DNA from: Clostridia bacterium
GTDB taxonomy: Bacteria > Bacillota_A > Clostridia > Oscillospirales > CAG-382
Assembly: GCA_017517985.1 (NCBI GenBank)
Contig: JAFWWX010000163.1
Location: forward strand, 1 to 34,814
DNA length: 34,814 nt
Reading direction: 5' to 3'
Each line of letters starts with the position of its first letter. The first letter of the stretch is position 1. Shown here piece by piece: positions 1-7,231 of the stretch. Both the position numbers and the translations under genes were made by a program. The notes under the pieces were generated by a model. It was not told where the DNA came from and did no database searches. It was given only the letters and a program-made list of their open reading frames with translations.

Positions 1-21
1 ACCCAGTATAATATATCAAGA

Positions 22-40
22 ATTTTGCTAAAAAAGCAAT
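22..40 (-). terminator. weak terminator-like hairpin after the dockerin gene
   Basis: A five-base-pair stem (TTGCT/AGCAA) around an A/T loop lies just past the stop codon of the minus-strand dockerin gene. On the minus strand it is followed by AATTCTTG, which is only mildly U-rich. It may end that transcript, but the stem is short. Confidence 0.3.
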
Positions 41-65
41 TTACATTTAAATCTTTGGATCAAAG

Positions 66-1322
66 TCAGCTGTTAAGCCACATCTGAAGAAAAGCGGTTG
101 CATCCAAAAAGTCAACAGTGCCGTCACCGTTAACATCAGCAGCTGCAATTTGCTCTGCTGTCAGAATAATTGCTTCTGTATACGCCTGAAGCGCCATAGT
201 TGCATCTATAAAGTCAACATCACTGTCGCCATCGACATCGCCAACGACAGATGGTTTTTCTACCTGGTTTGCAACACCAAAACTTCCGTCCTGGTTTTCA
301 ACTATTGAGAAGTTTTCAGCAAGGTATGATTCGTCAAACGCCTGATTAAATTCACCCCCGGAAACAGTTACCATATCGGATGCGTTTTCGAGAGTAGCAT
401 TGTTTTCATCAAGGAAGCCGAAAAGCTTACCTTCGCCGGCACAGTCGAAAGTACCACCTTCAATATTCATTATGACAGTTGCATTTTCTGCTTTAGCCAT
501 TGTATCAAGAGGCCATACAAGAAGAAGATTTGCGGTTGTACTCTGGTTTTTGAAGTCACCGCCACTGATGTTGATTTCTGTTTCGCCTGCTCCGCAAAGG
601 TCGGTTACAATTGCGTTTGCAACACAGTCGAATTCACCATCTGTTACATTAAGTGTACCGTGAGAAGCAGAAGCGCCGGGCTGCTGCATCCAGATGCCTG
701 CTCTGGCAGAAATTTCACCACCGTTGATGTTAATAGTGTTCATTTCTGTTTTGCTGTTCTGGAATGCACGGATTGCTCTGTAGGTAGAAGCAATTGTACC
801 GTCATTTACTGTTACGGTTGTTTCGCCGAGTGTGCTGTTGTTATCAATTGCGTAAGCCATAGAGGATCCGCCAAGATGCTCAAGTCTTCCGCCCTCAATT
901 GTCAGATTTCCGCCCTCGTTTGAAATTACGGCAGAAAGTGCATTCCAACCGCGGTCTGTTTCAGCTTCAAGTGTAATTGCACCTGCGCCGGTGGTATCAT
1001 CAATAATAACAGTTGCATCCTTTTTAATGGTAATTAATGCGAAGTTACCTGATGCTTTTGTGTCTGTGCCTGTGATTGTGCAGCCGTTAAGGTCAAGAGT
1101 AATGTCGTCTGAAACTGTCATCGCTTCATTAACCTCGATATTATCGACAAGCATAACGACATCTCCGTCTTCTGCAGCTGCAAACGCATCTTTCAATGTT
1201 GCATAGTCCTGTTCGCCGATTTTTGCGACATAATCCATTTTTTCTGCAAACGCAGAAAATCCCATTGTGCCGATTGTCATTGCAACGCAAAGTAATGTGG
1301 CAAGAATTTTTTTGAGTTTCAA
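66..1322 (-). CDS. secreted dockerin-containing protein with beta-helix-like repeats
   Basis: This 418-residue protein starts at TTG, nine bases after a strong AGGAGG. Residues 1-26 form a signal peptide (KLKK, hydrophobic core, then AFA), so it is exported. The middle, about residues 30-340, is built of Thr/Gly/Asn-rich strands with recurring patterns such as TINGGEI, NVTDGEFD and NISGGDF. This resembles a right-handed beta-helix of the adhesin or polysaccharide-lyase shape, but no catalytic signature is visible. The last 60 residues contain two calcium-loop repeats, DVDGDSDVDFIDA and DVNGDGTVDFLDA, which define a type I dockerin. Dockerins bind cohesin modules, so the protein is probably attached to a cellulosome-like scaffold or the cell surface. 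Its substrate is unknown. It is the last gene of its own transcription unit. Confidence 0.85.
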   Translation of the reverse strand: MKLKKILATLLCVAMTIGTMGFSAFAEKMDYVAKIGEQDYATLKDAFAAAEDGDVVMLVDNIEVNEAMTVSDDITLDLNGCTITGTDTKASGNFALITIKKDATVIIDDTTGAGAITLEAETDRGWNALSAVISNEGGNLTIEGGRLEHLGGSSMAYAIDNNSTLGETTVTVNDGTIASTYRAIRAFQNSKTEMNTININGGEISARAGIWMQQPGASASHGTLNVTDGEFDCVANAIVTDLCGAGETEINISGGDFKNQSTTANLLLVWPLDTMAKAENATVIMNIEGGTFDCAGEGKLFGFLDENNATLENASDMVTVSGGEFNQAFDESYLAENFSIVENQDGSFGVANQVEKPSVVGDVDGDSDVDFIDATMALQAYTEAIILTAEQIAAADVNGDGTVDFLDATAFLQMWLNS

Positions 1323-1511
1323 CCTGAAAATCCTCCTTAAAATGATTTTTTAAAATACCGTTTTTACCGGTCAGAGTCCGTGCCGCCTGGCCATCTTTTT
1401 GTCTGCCAAAGCAGGGGTGTTTATTGCGACTGCCTGGTGCAGACTATCGTGATTTTGCCGGAGAGGGTTTTACAGCTCCTAATTATAAAATAGTATTAAA
1501 AATATATAACT
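1323..1511 (-). promoter_or_regulatory. structured 5' leader of the dockerin gene, class unknown
   Basis: About 180 bases separate the promoter from the TTG start. On the minus strand, bases 1375-1465 are G/C-rich and can fold: GTCTGC pairs with GCAGAC, CTGC with GCAG and GCC with GGC. Close to the gene, ACCG-taaaa-CGGT is followed by ATTTTAAAAAA, which looks like a weak terminator. The arrangement of folded domain, terminator-like hairpin and RBS suggests a cis-regulatory RNA. I could not match it to a known riboswitch class. Confidence 0.4.
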
Positions 1512-1540
1512 AGTATACCATTTTTTTGTCTATTTGTCAA
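1512..1540 (-). promoter_or_regulatory. sigma-A promoter of the dockerin gene
   Basis: Read on the minus strand, TTGACA (1535-1540) and TATACT (1512-1517) are separated by exactly 17 bases. Transcription would start near 1505, giving the long leader described above. Confidence 0.75.
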
Positions 1541-1652
1541 TTGAAATTTCGGGGTGTTGTAAATTATTTTCAAAAGTTGTAATATATTTTTTGTTTTTTT
1601 CAATCTTTTTGCAACAATTTCAGGGAAAATTTTAAAAAACAAATTATAAAAT

Positions 1653-1678
1653 AAGGGCCCGAAATGTTCCGAACCCTT
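1653..1678 (-). terminator. terminator after rubrerythrin
   Basis: A fully paired 12-base stem (AAGGGTTCGGAA with TTTCGGGCCCTT, including G-U pairs) is followed on the minus strand by ATTTTATAATTTG and a T-run. It lies just beyond the TAA that ends the extended rubrerythrin frame. This suggests that TAA, not the internal amber, is the ancestral end of the gene. Confidence 0.65.
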
Positions 1679-1695
1679 GGAGTTTTAATATTTTA

Positions 1696-2280
1696 TTAGA
1701 AGTATCTCTTGAGAAGTCCCTCGAGACCTCTGCCGTGACGAGCTTCGTCTCTTGCCATTTCGTGAACTGTGTCGTGAATAGCGTCAAGGCCGTTCTACTT
1801 TGCACAAGCTGCAAGGTCAAACTTACCCTTTGTTGCACCGTATTCGCAGTCAACTCTCCACTTGAGGTTGTCCTTTGTGGTGGCCTTCATATTGGGTTCA
1901 AGGTCCTCGCCGAGAAGCTCTGCAAACTTAGCTGCGTGTTCTGCTTCTTCGTATGCTGCCTTTTCCCAGTAGAGACCTACTTCGGGATAACCTTCTCTGT
2001 GTGCGATTCTTGCCATACAGAGGTACATACCTACTTCAGCACATTCACCGTTGAAGTTAGCCATGAGCTGTTCGAATATGTACTTCTTGTCTTCTTCTGA
2101 AATGTCAGGGTTGTTCTTTACAGTCTTTGCATATACGCCGTATTCGTGTTCAGCCGCAAGAGCAGCGCCTTCTTCCATAATGGTGAACTTTTCACCGGCA
2201 ACCTTACATACAGGGCACTTTTCGGGTGCGCTTTCACCTTCGTGAACATAACCGCAAACAGGACATACAAACTTTTTCAT
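1696..2280 (-). pseudogene. reverse rubrerythrin, interrupted by an in-frame TAG
   Basis: The gene starts at ATG 2280 behind GGAGG. Residues 2-30 form an N-terminal rubredoxin-like iron site (CPVCGY and CPVCK), the order typical of reverse rubrerythrins. An erythrin-type diiron four-helix bundle follows, with ligands in NGECAE and EEAEHA. These proteins reduce hydrogen peroxide in anaerobes using electrons from NADH via a reductase. Translation stops after residue 161 at TAG (1795-1797). The same frame then runs on for 32 residues to TAA at 1696 and encodes the conserved family C-terminus, including DEARHG, which carries the last diiron ligands. The stop falls where relatives usually have Glu. 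A stopped product would lack a complete diiron site. The options are a nonsense mutation, a base-call error or amber readthrough. It sits 60 bases after the Rrf2 gene, probably in the same operon. Confidence 0.85.
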
Positions 2281-2340
2281 AATAATTTTCCTCCAGAATT
2301 TAAATAAAGATTTTATATATTTTAGGTTTTACCTTACCTA

Positions 2341-2757
2341 CTAAAGATTTTTACCCTCAAAGGTAACTTTTGAAAGCTCAGATACAAGCTTTTCGTTAAT
2401 ACTGTCAAACAGACGGTGGAATTTGCAGGAGCTGTGATTTTTCCCTGTTCTTGAACATTCGTAGTTGTCCGAAAGACACCTTGATATTTCAATTTTTCCC
2501 TCCATAGCCTCTATAACCTGCATAAGAGTTATATCCTTCGGCTGTCTTGCAAGCCTGTATCCACCGTTTACTCCGATGCTTGAATGTATAAATCCGTTGT
2601 CTTTAAGTTGTCGGAGAACTTTCAGGGCTGTCGGCTTCGGGATACACGCTGCTTCGCCTATAGCCGCTGCACCCATCAATTCATTTTTATCTTGGGCGTT
2701 ATCGGCGAGAATAGCAATTATTCTTACCGCATAATCGGTTTCAAGAGCAAAACGCAT
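2341..2757 (-). CDS. Rrf2-family transcriptional regulator
   Basis: This 138-residue protein has an N-terminal winged helix (residues 1-65, with the recognition region around IPKPTALKVLRQLKDNGFIHSSIGVNGGYRL). Three spaced cysteines at about 95-112 (CLSDNYEC and SSCKFH) match the Fe-S ligand arrangement of IscR/NsrR-type members. Such proteins sense oxidative or nitrosative stress or Fe-S status through the cluster. The gene directly precedes rubrerythrin on the same strand, so peroxide or iron control of that gene is likely. It ends in TAG, the only TAG stop among the intact genes here, with an in-frame TAA two codons later. Confidence 0.85.
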   Translation of the reverse strand: MRFALETDYAVRIIAILADNAQDKNELMGAAAIGEAACIPKPTALKVLRQLKDNGFIHSSIGVNGGYRLARQPKDITLMQVIEAMEGKIEISRCLSDNYECSRTGKNHSSCKFHRLFDSINEKLVSELSKVTFEGKNL

Positions 2758-2780
2758 ATACTTTCCTCGTTTTCTTCAAT

Positions 2781-2799
2781 GTATACCTCTTTGGTACAC
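2781..2799. promoter_or_regulatory. candidate Rrf2 operator
   Basis: GTATACC and GGTACAC form an interrupted dyad (6 of 7 positions match) around TCTTT. It overlaps the expected transcription start of the Rrf2-rubrerythrin promoter, a position suited to autorepression. Binding by the Rrf2 protein is inferred from location only. Confidence 0.4.
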
Positions 2800-2803
2800 G
2801 TTT

Positions 2804-2832
2804 ATTGTAACATACAATTTTCAATTTGTCAA
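2804..2832 (-). promoter_or_regulatory. sigma-A promoter of the Rrf2-rubrerythrin operon
   Basis: On the minus strand, TTGACA (2827-2832) and TACAAT (2804-2809) are separated by 17 bases, about 47 bases upstream of the Rrf2 ATG. Confidence 0.75.
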
Positions 2833-2950
2833 GAGGTTTTTTTAATTTTTTTAAGAAATCCGTAAAATACCTGCGCTCGCATTTTTTGAGATAAAAGGGA
2901 AGTTAATATGTAGTTTTCATAAGTGTCCTTTGATGCTAAAAGACTTTTCC

Positions 2951-2979
2951 TTGACACTTTTTTTAAATTGTAGTATAAT
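2951..2979 (+). promoter_or_regulatory. sigma-A promoter of the Crp/Fnr gene
   Basis: TTGACA (2951-2956), a 17-base spacer and a perfect TATAAT (2974-2979) lie 70 bases before the ATG at 3049. Confidence 0.8.
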
Positions 2980-3048
2980 ATGATAAATAAGTTTAATTTA
3001 CCAATTATATCAAAGTTTTACAATAAAATTTCCGAAAGGAATACATAA

Positions 3049-3726
3049 ATGGAAACAGAAAAACTGACAACGCTTTTTGAAAGTACATTCCCGTTCTGGC
3101 AGGGACTCTCCGAAAACGACAGAGCGACATTCCTTAGAAGCTCACAGACAATTCATTTTGGAAAAGGTGCAACAATCCACGACGGCAGTGAATGTACAGG
3201 AGTAATTCTAATAAGATCCGGAACACTCAGAGCCTATATGATGTCCGAGGACGGAAAGGAAATTACCCTTTACCGACTTTTCTCAGGCGATATGTGTATG
3301 CTGTCCGCCTCCTGCGTGCTTGAAGCTATTACTTTTGATGTATTTATTGACGCAGAAGAAGAGTGTGAGTGCGTTGTGGTTGGTGGCTGTGCCTATGCTA
3401 ATATGTCGGAAAGAATACCCGAGGTTAAATTATTTGCGCTTGAAACAGCTGTAAGCCGTTTTTCGGATGTTATGTGGGTTATGCAACAAATACTGTTTAT
3501 GAGCTTTGATAAAAGACTTGCCATATTCCTGCTTGATGAAGCAAGCAAGAACGGAAGCGATACTGTAAAACTTACTCACGAGCAGATTGCAAAATATATG
3601 GGCTCCGCCCGTGAGGTCGTATCAAGAATGATGAAATATTTTGTTTCGGAAAAACTGGTGGAATCCTCCAGAAGTCTCGGAATAAAAATAGTTGACAAGA
3701 AAAGACTCAGAGGTATTGCATCATAA
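3049..3726 (+). CDS. Crp/Fnr-family transcriptional regulator
   Basis: The 225-residue protein begins at ATG, eight bases after AAAGGA. Residues 15-125 form a cyclic-nucleotide-binding-type beta-barrel. Residues 150-222 hold a Crp-type helix-turn-helix (THEQIAKYMGSAREVVSRMM). The sensor domain is cysteine-rich (SECTG, DMCMLSASC, EEECECVVVGGC), and the CMLSASC motif recurs in a subgroup of anaerobe Crp/Fnr proteins. The cysteines suggest redox, metal or heme sensing rather than cAMP binding, but the ligand cannot be read from sequence. The gene ends three bases from the convergent thioredoxin gene. A dyad in the thioredoxin promoter is a plausible target. Confidence 0.88.
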   Translation: METEKLTTLFESTFPFWQGLSENDRATFLRSSQTIHFGKGATIHDGSECTGVILIRSGTLRAYMMSEDGKEITLYRLFSGDMCMLSASCVLEAITFDVFIDAEEECECVVVGGCAYANMSERIPEVKLFALETAVSRFSDVMWVMQQILFMSFDKRLAIFLLDEASKNGSDTVKLTHEQIAKYMGSAREVVSRMMKYFVSEKLVESSRSLGIKIVDKKRLRGIAS

Positions 3727-3729
3727 TAG

Positions 3730-4038
3730 TTATCCGTCTATAAGGTCAAGGATTGATGCCTTGGGTCTTGCTCCTGCGGATTTGTTGACTATCTCTCCGT
3801 TTTTCATAACAACCAGTGTCGGTATACTGAATACTCCAAAGGCCTGTGCAAGTTCAGGCTCGTCGTCTACATTGATTTTACCAACTGCTATATCAGGTCT
3901 TTCTTCTGCTATCTCGTCAACGATGGGTGATACCATACGGCAAGGGCCGCACCAGTCTGCATAGAAATCCAGAAGTACCGGCTTGTCGGAATTTTTAAGT
4001 TCTTCAAAGTTGTTTTTGTTTACATTTATAACTGACAT
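3730..4038 (-). CDS. trxA: thioredoxin
   Basis: This is a single-domain cytoplasmic thioredoxin of 102 residues, close to the usual 105. It has the active-site motif WCGPC in FYADWCGPCRMVSP, the conserved buried Asp of LLDFYADW, and the cis-Pro loop in FSIPTLVVMKNGE. It reduces protein disulfides using electrons from thioredoxin reductase, which is not in this window. The start is supported by AAGGAGG. The neighbouring redox-type regulators and rubrerythrin place it in an oxidative stress cluster. Confidence 0.95.
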   Translation of the reverse strand: MSVINVNKNNFEELKNSDKPVLLDFYADWCGPCRMVSPIVDEIAEERPDIAVGKINVDDEPELAQAFGVFSIPTLVVMKNGEIVNKSAGARPKASILDLIDG

Positions 4039-4107
4039 ACATTTGTCCTCCTTTTTGTTTTCTCTATCCTTGTGATTACATTTTAACCCGAAACAAAAAA
4101 ATAATCC

Positions 4108-4120
4108 GTGACTTTGTCAC
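4108..4120. promoter_or_regulatory. candidate Crp/Fnr site upstream of trxA
   Basis: GTGAC-TTT-GTCAC is a perfect short dyad. Upstream of trxA the best -10 is TAAAAT (4080-4085, minus strand), and no good -35 lies 17 bases away. The dyad centre falls about 41 bases from the predicted start, the position used by class II Crp/Fnr activators. That the adjacent Crp/Fnr protein binds here is inference. Confidence 0.4.
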
Positions 4121-4139
4121 AAAAAAACTCCCTTTCGTT

Positions 4140-4350
4140 CAAAAGGTAGTTTTAGATTACTATAAAATTCTTAAGAGGGATACCCCCACGAGGGTTCTAC
4201 CTCTTTTCATACCAATTGGGATGAAAATTCACCCACTCCTGCGTTTCGAGCGGGCAAAAAGGAAATTTCGCCCACTGCGGTGTGCGACCAAGGCTCTGCC
4301 TTTGGAAACCGCAAGCCTTTGAAAAGGCTTGACCTAAACTTTTATATAGT
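4140..4350. repeat. non-coding intergenic element with nested hairpins
   Basis: The trxA-mgsA gap holds no gene. It contains a G/C-richer block with adjacent palindromes: CCAAGG-CTCTG-CCTTTGG and AAGCCTTT-GAAA-AGGCTT, then AAACTTTTATATAGTTT. The composition and stacked inverted repeats resemble dispersed intergenic elements common in Oscillospirales genomes. With one copy in the window I cannot prove that it is repeated. Confidence 0.4.
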
Positions 4351-4392
4351 TTAGCAACAAACAAAACTTCCATTTCTGCGATATGTACCGAA

Positions 4393-4782
4393 TTATTTCA
4401 GTGATTCAAAGAATATATCCCTTTCAAGTGACGAAAGCATAATGTTAGCACTGCTGACATTTGTTGCAAGCGGGATTCTCTGAACATCGCAAAGTCTAAG
4501 AAGAGCTGATACGTCAGGTTCGTGAGGCTGTGCTGTGAGAGGGTCACGGAGGAATATAATAAGGTCAAGCTCGCCGTTTGCAAGCATTGCACCTATCTGC
4601 TGGTCACCGCCAAGAGGTCCGCTCTTGAGTCTGTGAATGTCAAGCTTTGTTTCGCCCATAATCATAGTACCGGTTGTGCCGGTTGCAAAAAGCTCATGCT
4701 GCGAGAGGACATCTCTGTGCTTTTTGGCGAGTTCTATAATTTCCGGTTTCTTTTTATCGTGTGCTATAAGCGCAATTTTCAT
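4393..4782 (-). CDS. mgsA: methylglyoxal synthase
   Basis: This enzyme converts dihydroxyacetone phosphate to methylglyoxal and phosphate, a bypass of lower glycolysis used when phosphate is limiting or sugar phosphates pile up. I chose ATG 4782, seven bases after AAGGAG, giving 129 residues (family about 130-150). An upstream ATG at 4818 lacks an RBS. Visible signatures are the N-terminal [11 protein letters not shown], the phosphate-binding GTTGTMI, and the long motif [11 protein letters not shown] followed by LIIFLRDPL and QPHEPDV, which carries the catalytic Asp and His. It is monocistronic with its own promoter. Confidence 0.95.
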   Translation of the reverse strand: MKIALIAHDKKKPEIIELAKKHRDVLSQHELFATGTTGTMIMGETKLDIHRLKSGPLGGDQQIGAMLANGELDLIIFLRDPLTAQPHEPDVSALLRLCDVQRIPLATNVSSANIMLSSLERDIFFESLK

Positions 4783-4841
4783 TTTTTTCTCCTTTATATC
4801 TTTGATTAACAGAGTCATTGTCTGCCCAATTTCCGCTTTCT

Positions 4842-4870
4842 ATTGTATCACAGTTTTTCAGTAAAATCAA
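4842..4870 (-). promoter_or_regulatory. promoter of mgsA
   Basis: On the minus strand, TTGATT (4865-4870) and TACAAT (4842-4847) are spaced by 17 bases, about 60 bases upstream of the chosen ATG. Confidence 0.6.
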
Positions 4871-4920
4871 TAGTTTTATCAAAATTGAAACAGGAACAAA
4901 TATTTCCGCATAAAACAAAA

Positions 4921-4976
4921 TACCCCCTGCTACAATACTGAAGCATTTGCTTTCATGCGTCTGTAGCAGGGGGGTA
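4921..4976 (-). terminator. long inverted repeat between the GH31 gene and mgsA
   Basis: TACCCCCTGCTACA (4921-4934) pairs with TGTAGCAGGGGGGTA (4962-4976), leaving one bulged G. The loop contains a second small hairpin, AGCA-TT-TGCT. On the minus strand the stem is followed by TTTTGTTTTATG, so it probably ends GH31 transcription before the mgsA promoter. Confidence 0.55.
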
Positions 4977-5019
4977 ATGTATTTTGAAAATGTACAGATA
5001 TGTGCTTATCCGCGGTAAA

Positions 5020-5049
5020 AAACCACTACAATGCACCGACACGGTGCAT
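5020..5049 (-). terminator. terminator after the GH31 gene
   Basis: ATGCACCG-ACA-CGGTGCAT is a perfect eight-base-pair stem. On the minus strand it is followed by TTGTAGTGG and a run of six T. It lies 30 bases after the GH31 stop codon. Confidence 0.55.
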
Positions 5050-5079
5050 ATTTACTGCGCCCTGGATTTTGGGGGATTA

Positions 5080-6600
5080 TTATATTTTTTCGTAATACAG
5101 AATTCTGTCAATCGGAACATTTTCCGTAACAACAGTACCACCCTCGAATATCTCGCCCTTGTCGTTTTTCCAGCGGAAGCCCTCAGGAAGTCTTACTTCT
5201 CTTTCTGTCTTACCCTTTTCAAGAATGGGCGCAGAAAGGTATTTGTCACCAAGCATATACATTGAAAGTTCAGCTTCATACCCTTGATTGGGGAACTGAT
5301 AGTCAAGACTGCGTACAATCGGCTCGCCGCTGACAGCACTTTCTCTTGCAAGCTGTGTGCAGTAGTCACACACAGACTCGTGGAGCTTTACAGCGTTTAT
5401 TATTAAATCAACTGTTTCCTTGTCAAATATCTTCCAGAAGCCCAGTGAAATCTGCATCATACCCATAAGAGCATTCGCCTGAGCCCATCTTACAAACAGC
5501 TCGGAATCAAGCTTCGCGTCTCTGCCTGTACTGCCTTCCGCACCGCCTCCGACCATATCCGGACAACAGAAAGTATAGCCGGAAAGTCCCTGGGCAACTG
5601 TGTGGGGTATAAGTTTGTTAAAGCCGTCATTATCCCAGCTGTGATTCTTGTCCTGAAGTCTTGCAACAATGGCACGACCACTACAGTTCCACGCTGCACG
5701 AAATTCGTTGAAGGGATATTTTTCACCAAGAAGATTGAAAAGTCTTGTCTGTTCTCTTGCACTTACATTTCCGAATGTAATATCCTTGTCATCGTAGAAG
5801 TAAATATCACCGGCATCAAACTTGAAACCGTCAATGCCGTAACGGGACATAATGCTGTCAAGCTGTTCGCAGTACCAACGGCAGGCGTCCGGATTTGAGA
5901 AGTCAAGAACAGCACTATAGCCGTCCCACCAGTTTCTGATAACCGGCTTTTTGTCTGTTTCCTTTATAAGGTAGCCCTTATCCCATAGTTCAACATATCT
6001 TTTACCAGCACAGGCAATTATGGGAGAAACCCAGAGCATAACCTTAAAGCCCATATCGTGAAGTGTGTCAACAAGATATTTAGGGTCGGGAATCTTTCTT
6101 GCATTAAACTCGAAAGTTCCGAAGTCTTCCTGCCAGCCGTTATCTATCATAAGAACACCGGCGGGAAGTCCGTTTTCAATAATGGATTTTGCGTATCCGA
6201 GAATTTCTTCCTGTGTCTGATTTACATTAAGCTCAATCCAGGTGTTATATTGGGGCTTTTCCAGGAAAAGAGTATCCGGAAGCTTTCCGGAAAATTCCAT
6301 ATGAGCATCCTTTGCCGCAAGATATGCACCTCTGAGGTTTTCATAGCCTTCATAAAGCTTTGCACTATCTTTTCCTTTGCCGGAAACAGTTATTGCGCCG
6401 TCCTTTACTTCGTATTCAAACTCAGTGTCACTGTGAATATATCTTCCCTTTGACGAGAAAGCAAAGGGGGCAAACTGGTCACAGCAGTCAGGGTCTGTCA
6501 TACTTCCTGTAAGAACAGAATCCTTTGTGACCGGCATTTTATGTGAGTTGTTAACCTGTCCGAACCACCAGTATTCGCCGTCAAGTATTTTTACTGTCAT
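5080..6600 (-). CDS. glycoside hydrolase family 31, MYORG-like alpha-glycosidase
   Basis: The 506-residue protein lacks a signal peptide, so it should act on imported sugars. A short beta-sandwich region (1-110) precedes a TIM barrel. The barrel shows GVLMIDNGWQ, GFKVMLWVSP, the nucleophile motif GFKFDAGD (Asp about 262) and an acid/base Asp in HSWDND (about 323). FKFDAG is found in the GH31 branch with mammalian MYORG and related bacterial enzymes rather than in maltase-type GH31 (WIDMNE). Activity on alpha-galactosides or alpha-xylosides is possible, and the substrate cannot be settled here. The ATG follows AGGAG. It has its own promoter and lies downstream of a small beta-sandwich protein on the same strand. 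Confidence 0.85.
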   Translation of the reverse strand: MTVKILDGEYWWFGQVNNSHKMPVTKDSVLTGSMTDPDCCDQFAPFAFSSKGRYIHSDTEFEYEVKDGAITVSGKGKDSAKLYEGYENLRGAYLAAKDAHMEFSGKLPDTLFLEKPQYNTWIELNVNQTQEEILGYAKSIIENGLPAGVLMIDNGWQEDFGTFEFNARKIPDPKYLVDTLHDMGFKVMLWVSPIIACAGKRYVELWDKGYLIKETDKKPVIRNWWDGYSAVLDFSNPDACRWYCEQLDSIMSRYGIDGFKFDAGDIYFYDDKDITFGNVSAREQTRLFNLLGEKYPFNEFRAAWNCSGRAIVARLQDKNHSWDNDGFNKLIPHTVAQGLSGYTFCCPDMVGGGAEGSTGRDAKLDSELFVRWAQANALMGMMQISLGFWKIFDKETVDLIINAVKLHESVCDYCTQLARESAVSGEPIVRSLDYQFPNQGYEAELSMYMLGDKYLSAPILEKGKTEREVRLPEGFRWKNDKGEIFEGGTVVTENVPIDRILYYEKI

Positions 6601-6644
6601 AGGTTTTCTCCTGTTATTTGTTTATTTGTTTGATTTATAATTGC

Positions 6645-6673
6645 ATTATATCACGGAGTGACAATAATAGCAA
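6645..6673 (-). promoter_or_regulatory. promoter of the GH31 gene
   Basis: On the minus strand, TTGCTA (6668-6673) and a perfect TATAAT (6645-6650) are 17 bases apart, about 45 bases before the GH31 start. Confidence 0.65.
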
Positions 6674-6685
6674 CAAAATTTTGTT
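6672..6685. promoter_or_regulatory. palindrome at the GH31 promoter, candidate operator
   Basis: AACAAAATTTTGTT is a perfect 14-base palindrome touching the upstream edge of the -35 hexamer. A sugar-responsive regulator could bind it. Its A/T content means chance is also possible. Confidence 0.35.
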
Positions 6686-6754
6686 AATTTTTGAAAATTC
6701 CGGCTTGTGATAATTGTTATAGTGTCCTTTGTTTTGCCATAAAAATGATTTTGT

Positions 6755-7192
6755 TCAGATAACTCTTACGCTATCCGCGCACATATTCCAAAGCTGACAA
6801 TCCATTGTGCAAATCTGTGGCGTGCCGATAGTTCCTTTTGTGCATTTCCAGCTCTCATCGGAGACAACTTTACCCAGAAGTCCTCCGGAAAATTCAAGGT
6901 TTATCTCCGCCGTAATGCAGTTTTTATACTCTTTCCCGTTGTCTTTTACGGAAATATACAGAAAATCACTCTCTGCAACAAGACTTGTGATGTCATAGCT
7001 AATATACCCGGTGTTATCTGCGTAGAAACCATCTGCTTTGTCACCGCCCACATAAACCTCACATTCACCCTCTGCGATTATGTTAAGTACTGCTCTTTTT
7101 AAGGGATATATGATATTAAGGTCGCAGAAATATATTGTCGACCCATTGCCGTAATCCTTTTGGCTGCATATTTTCTTTGCATTTTCAAACAT
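6755..7192 (-). CDS. small beta-sandwich protein resembling the rhamnosidase N-terminal domain
   Basis: I do not recognise a named family for the whole 145-residue protein. The core LKRAVLNIIAEGECEVYVGG, then GYISYDITSLV and FLYISVKDN, follows the pattern of the N-terminal jelly-roll of alpha-L-rhamnosidases, where 'a.l.i...G.yelyiNG' leads to 'yDvTdll..G.N.l.v.vg.gw'. There is no catalytic barrel, signal peptide or membrane segment. It could be a stand-alone carbohydrate-binding module or a remnant of a larger enzyme. It has a good AAAGGAG RBS and its own promoter, and precedes the GH31 gene by 154 bases. This suggests the two handle the same sugar. Confidence 0.6.
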   Translation of the reverse strand: MFENAKKICSQKDYGNGSTIYFCDLNIIYPLKRAVLNIIAEGECEVYVGGDKADGFYADNTGYISYDITSLVAESDFLYISVKDNGKEYKNCITAEINLEFSGGLLGKVVSDESWKCTKGTIGTPQICTMDCQLWNMCADSVRVI

Positions 7193-7231
7193 AGGATATG
7201 CTCCTTTCTGTCTTTGTCCTATCTTAAGCCT

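Noticed and set aside
1375..1465. Cyclic-di-GMP-I riboswitch upstream of the dockerin gene
   Set aside because: GGCAAA and GTCGCAA fragments recall the class, but the GNRA-tetraloop stem, its receptor and the second conserved helix cannot be built.
1644..1853. 69-codon minus-strand frame overlapping the end of rubrerythrin
   Set aside because: It has no recognisable product. The real information in this region is the continued rubrerythrin frame after the amber codon.
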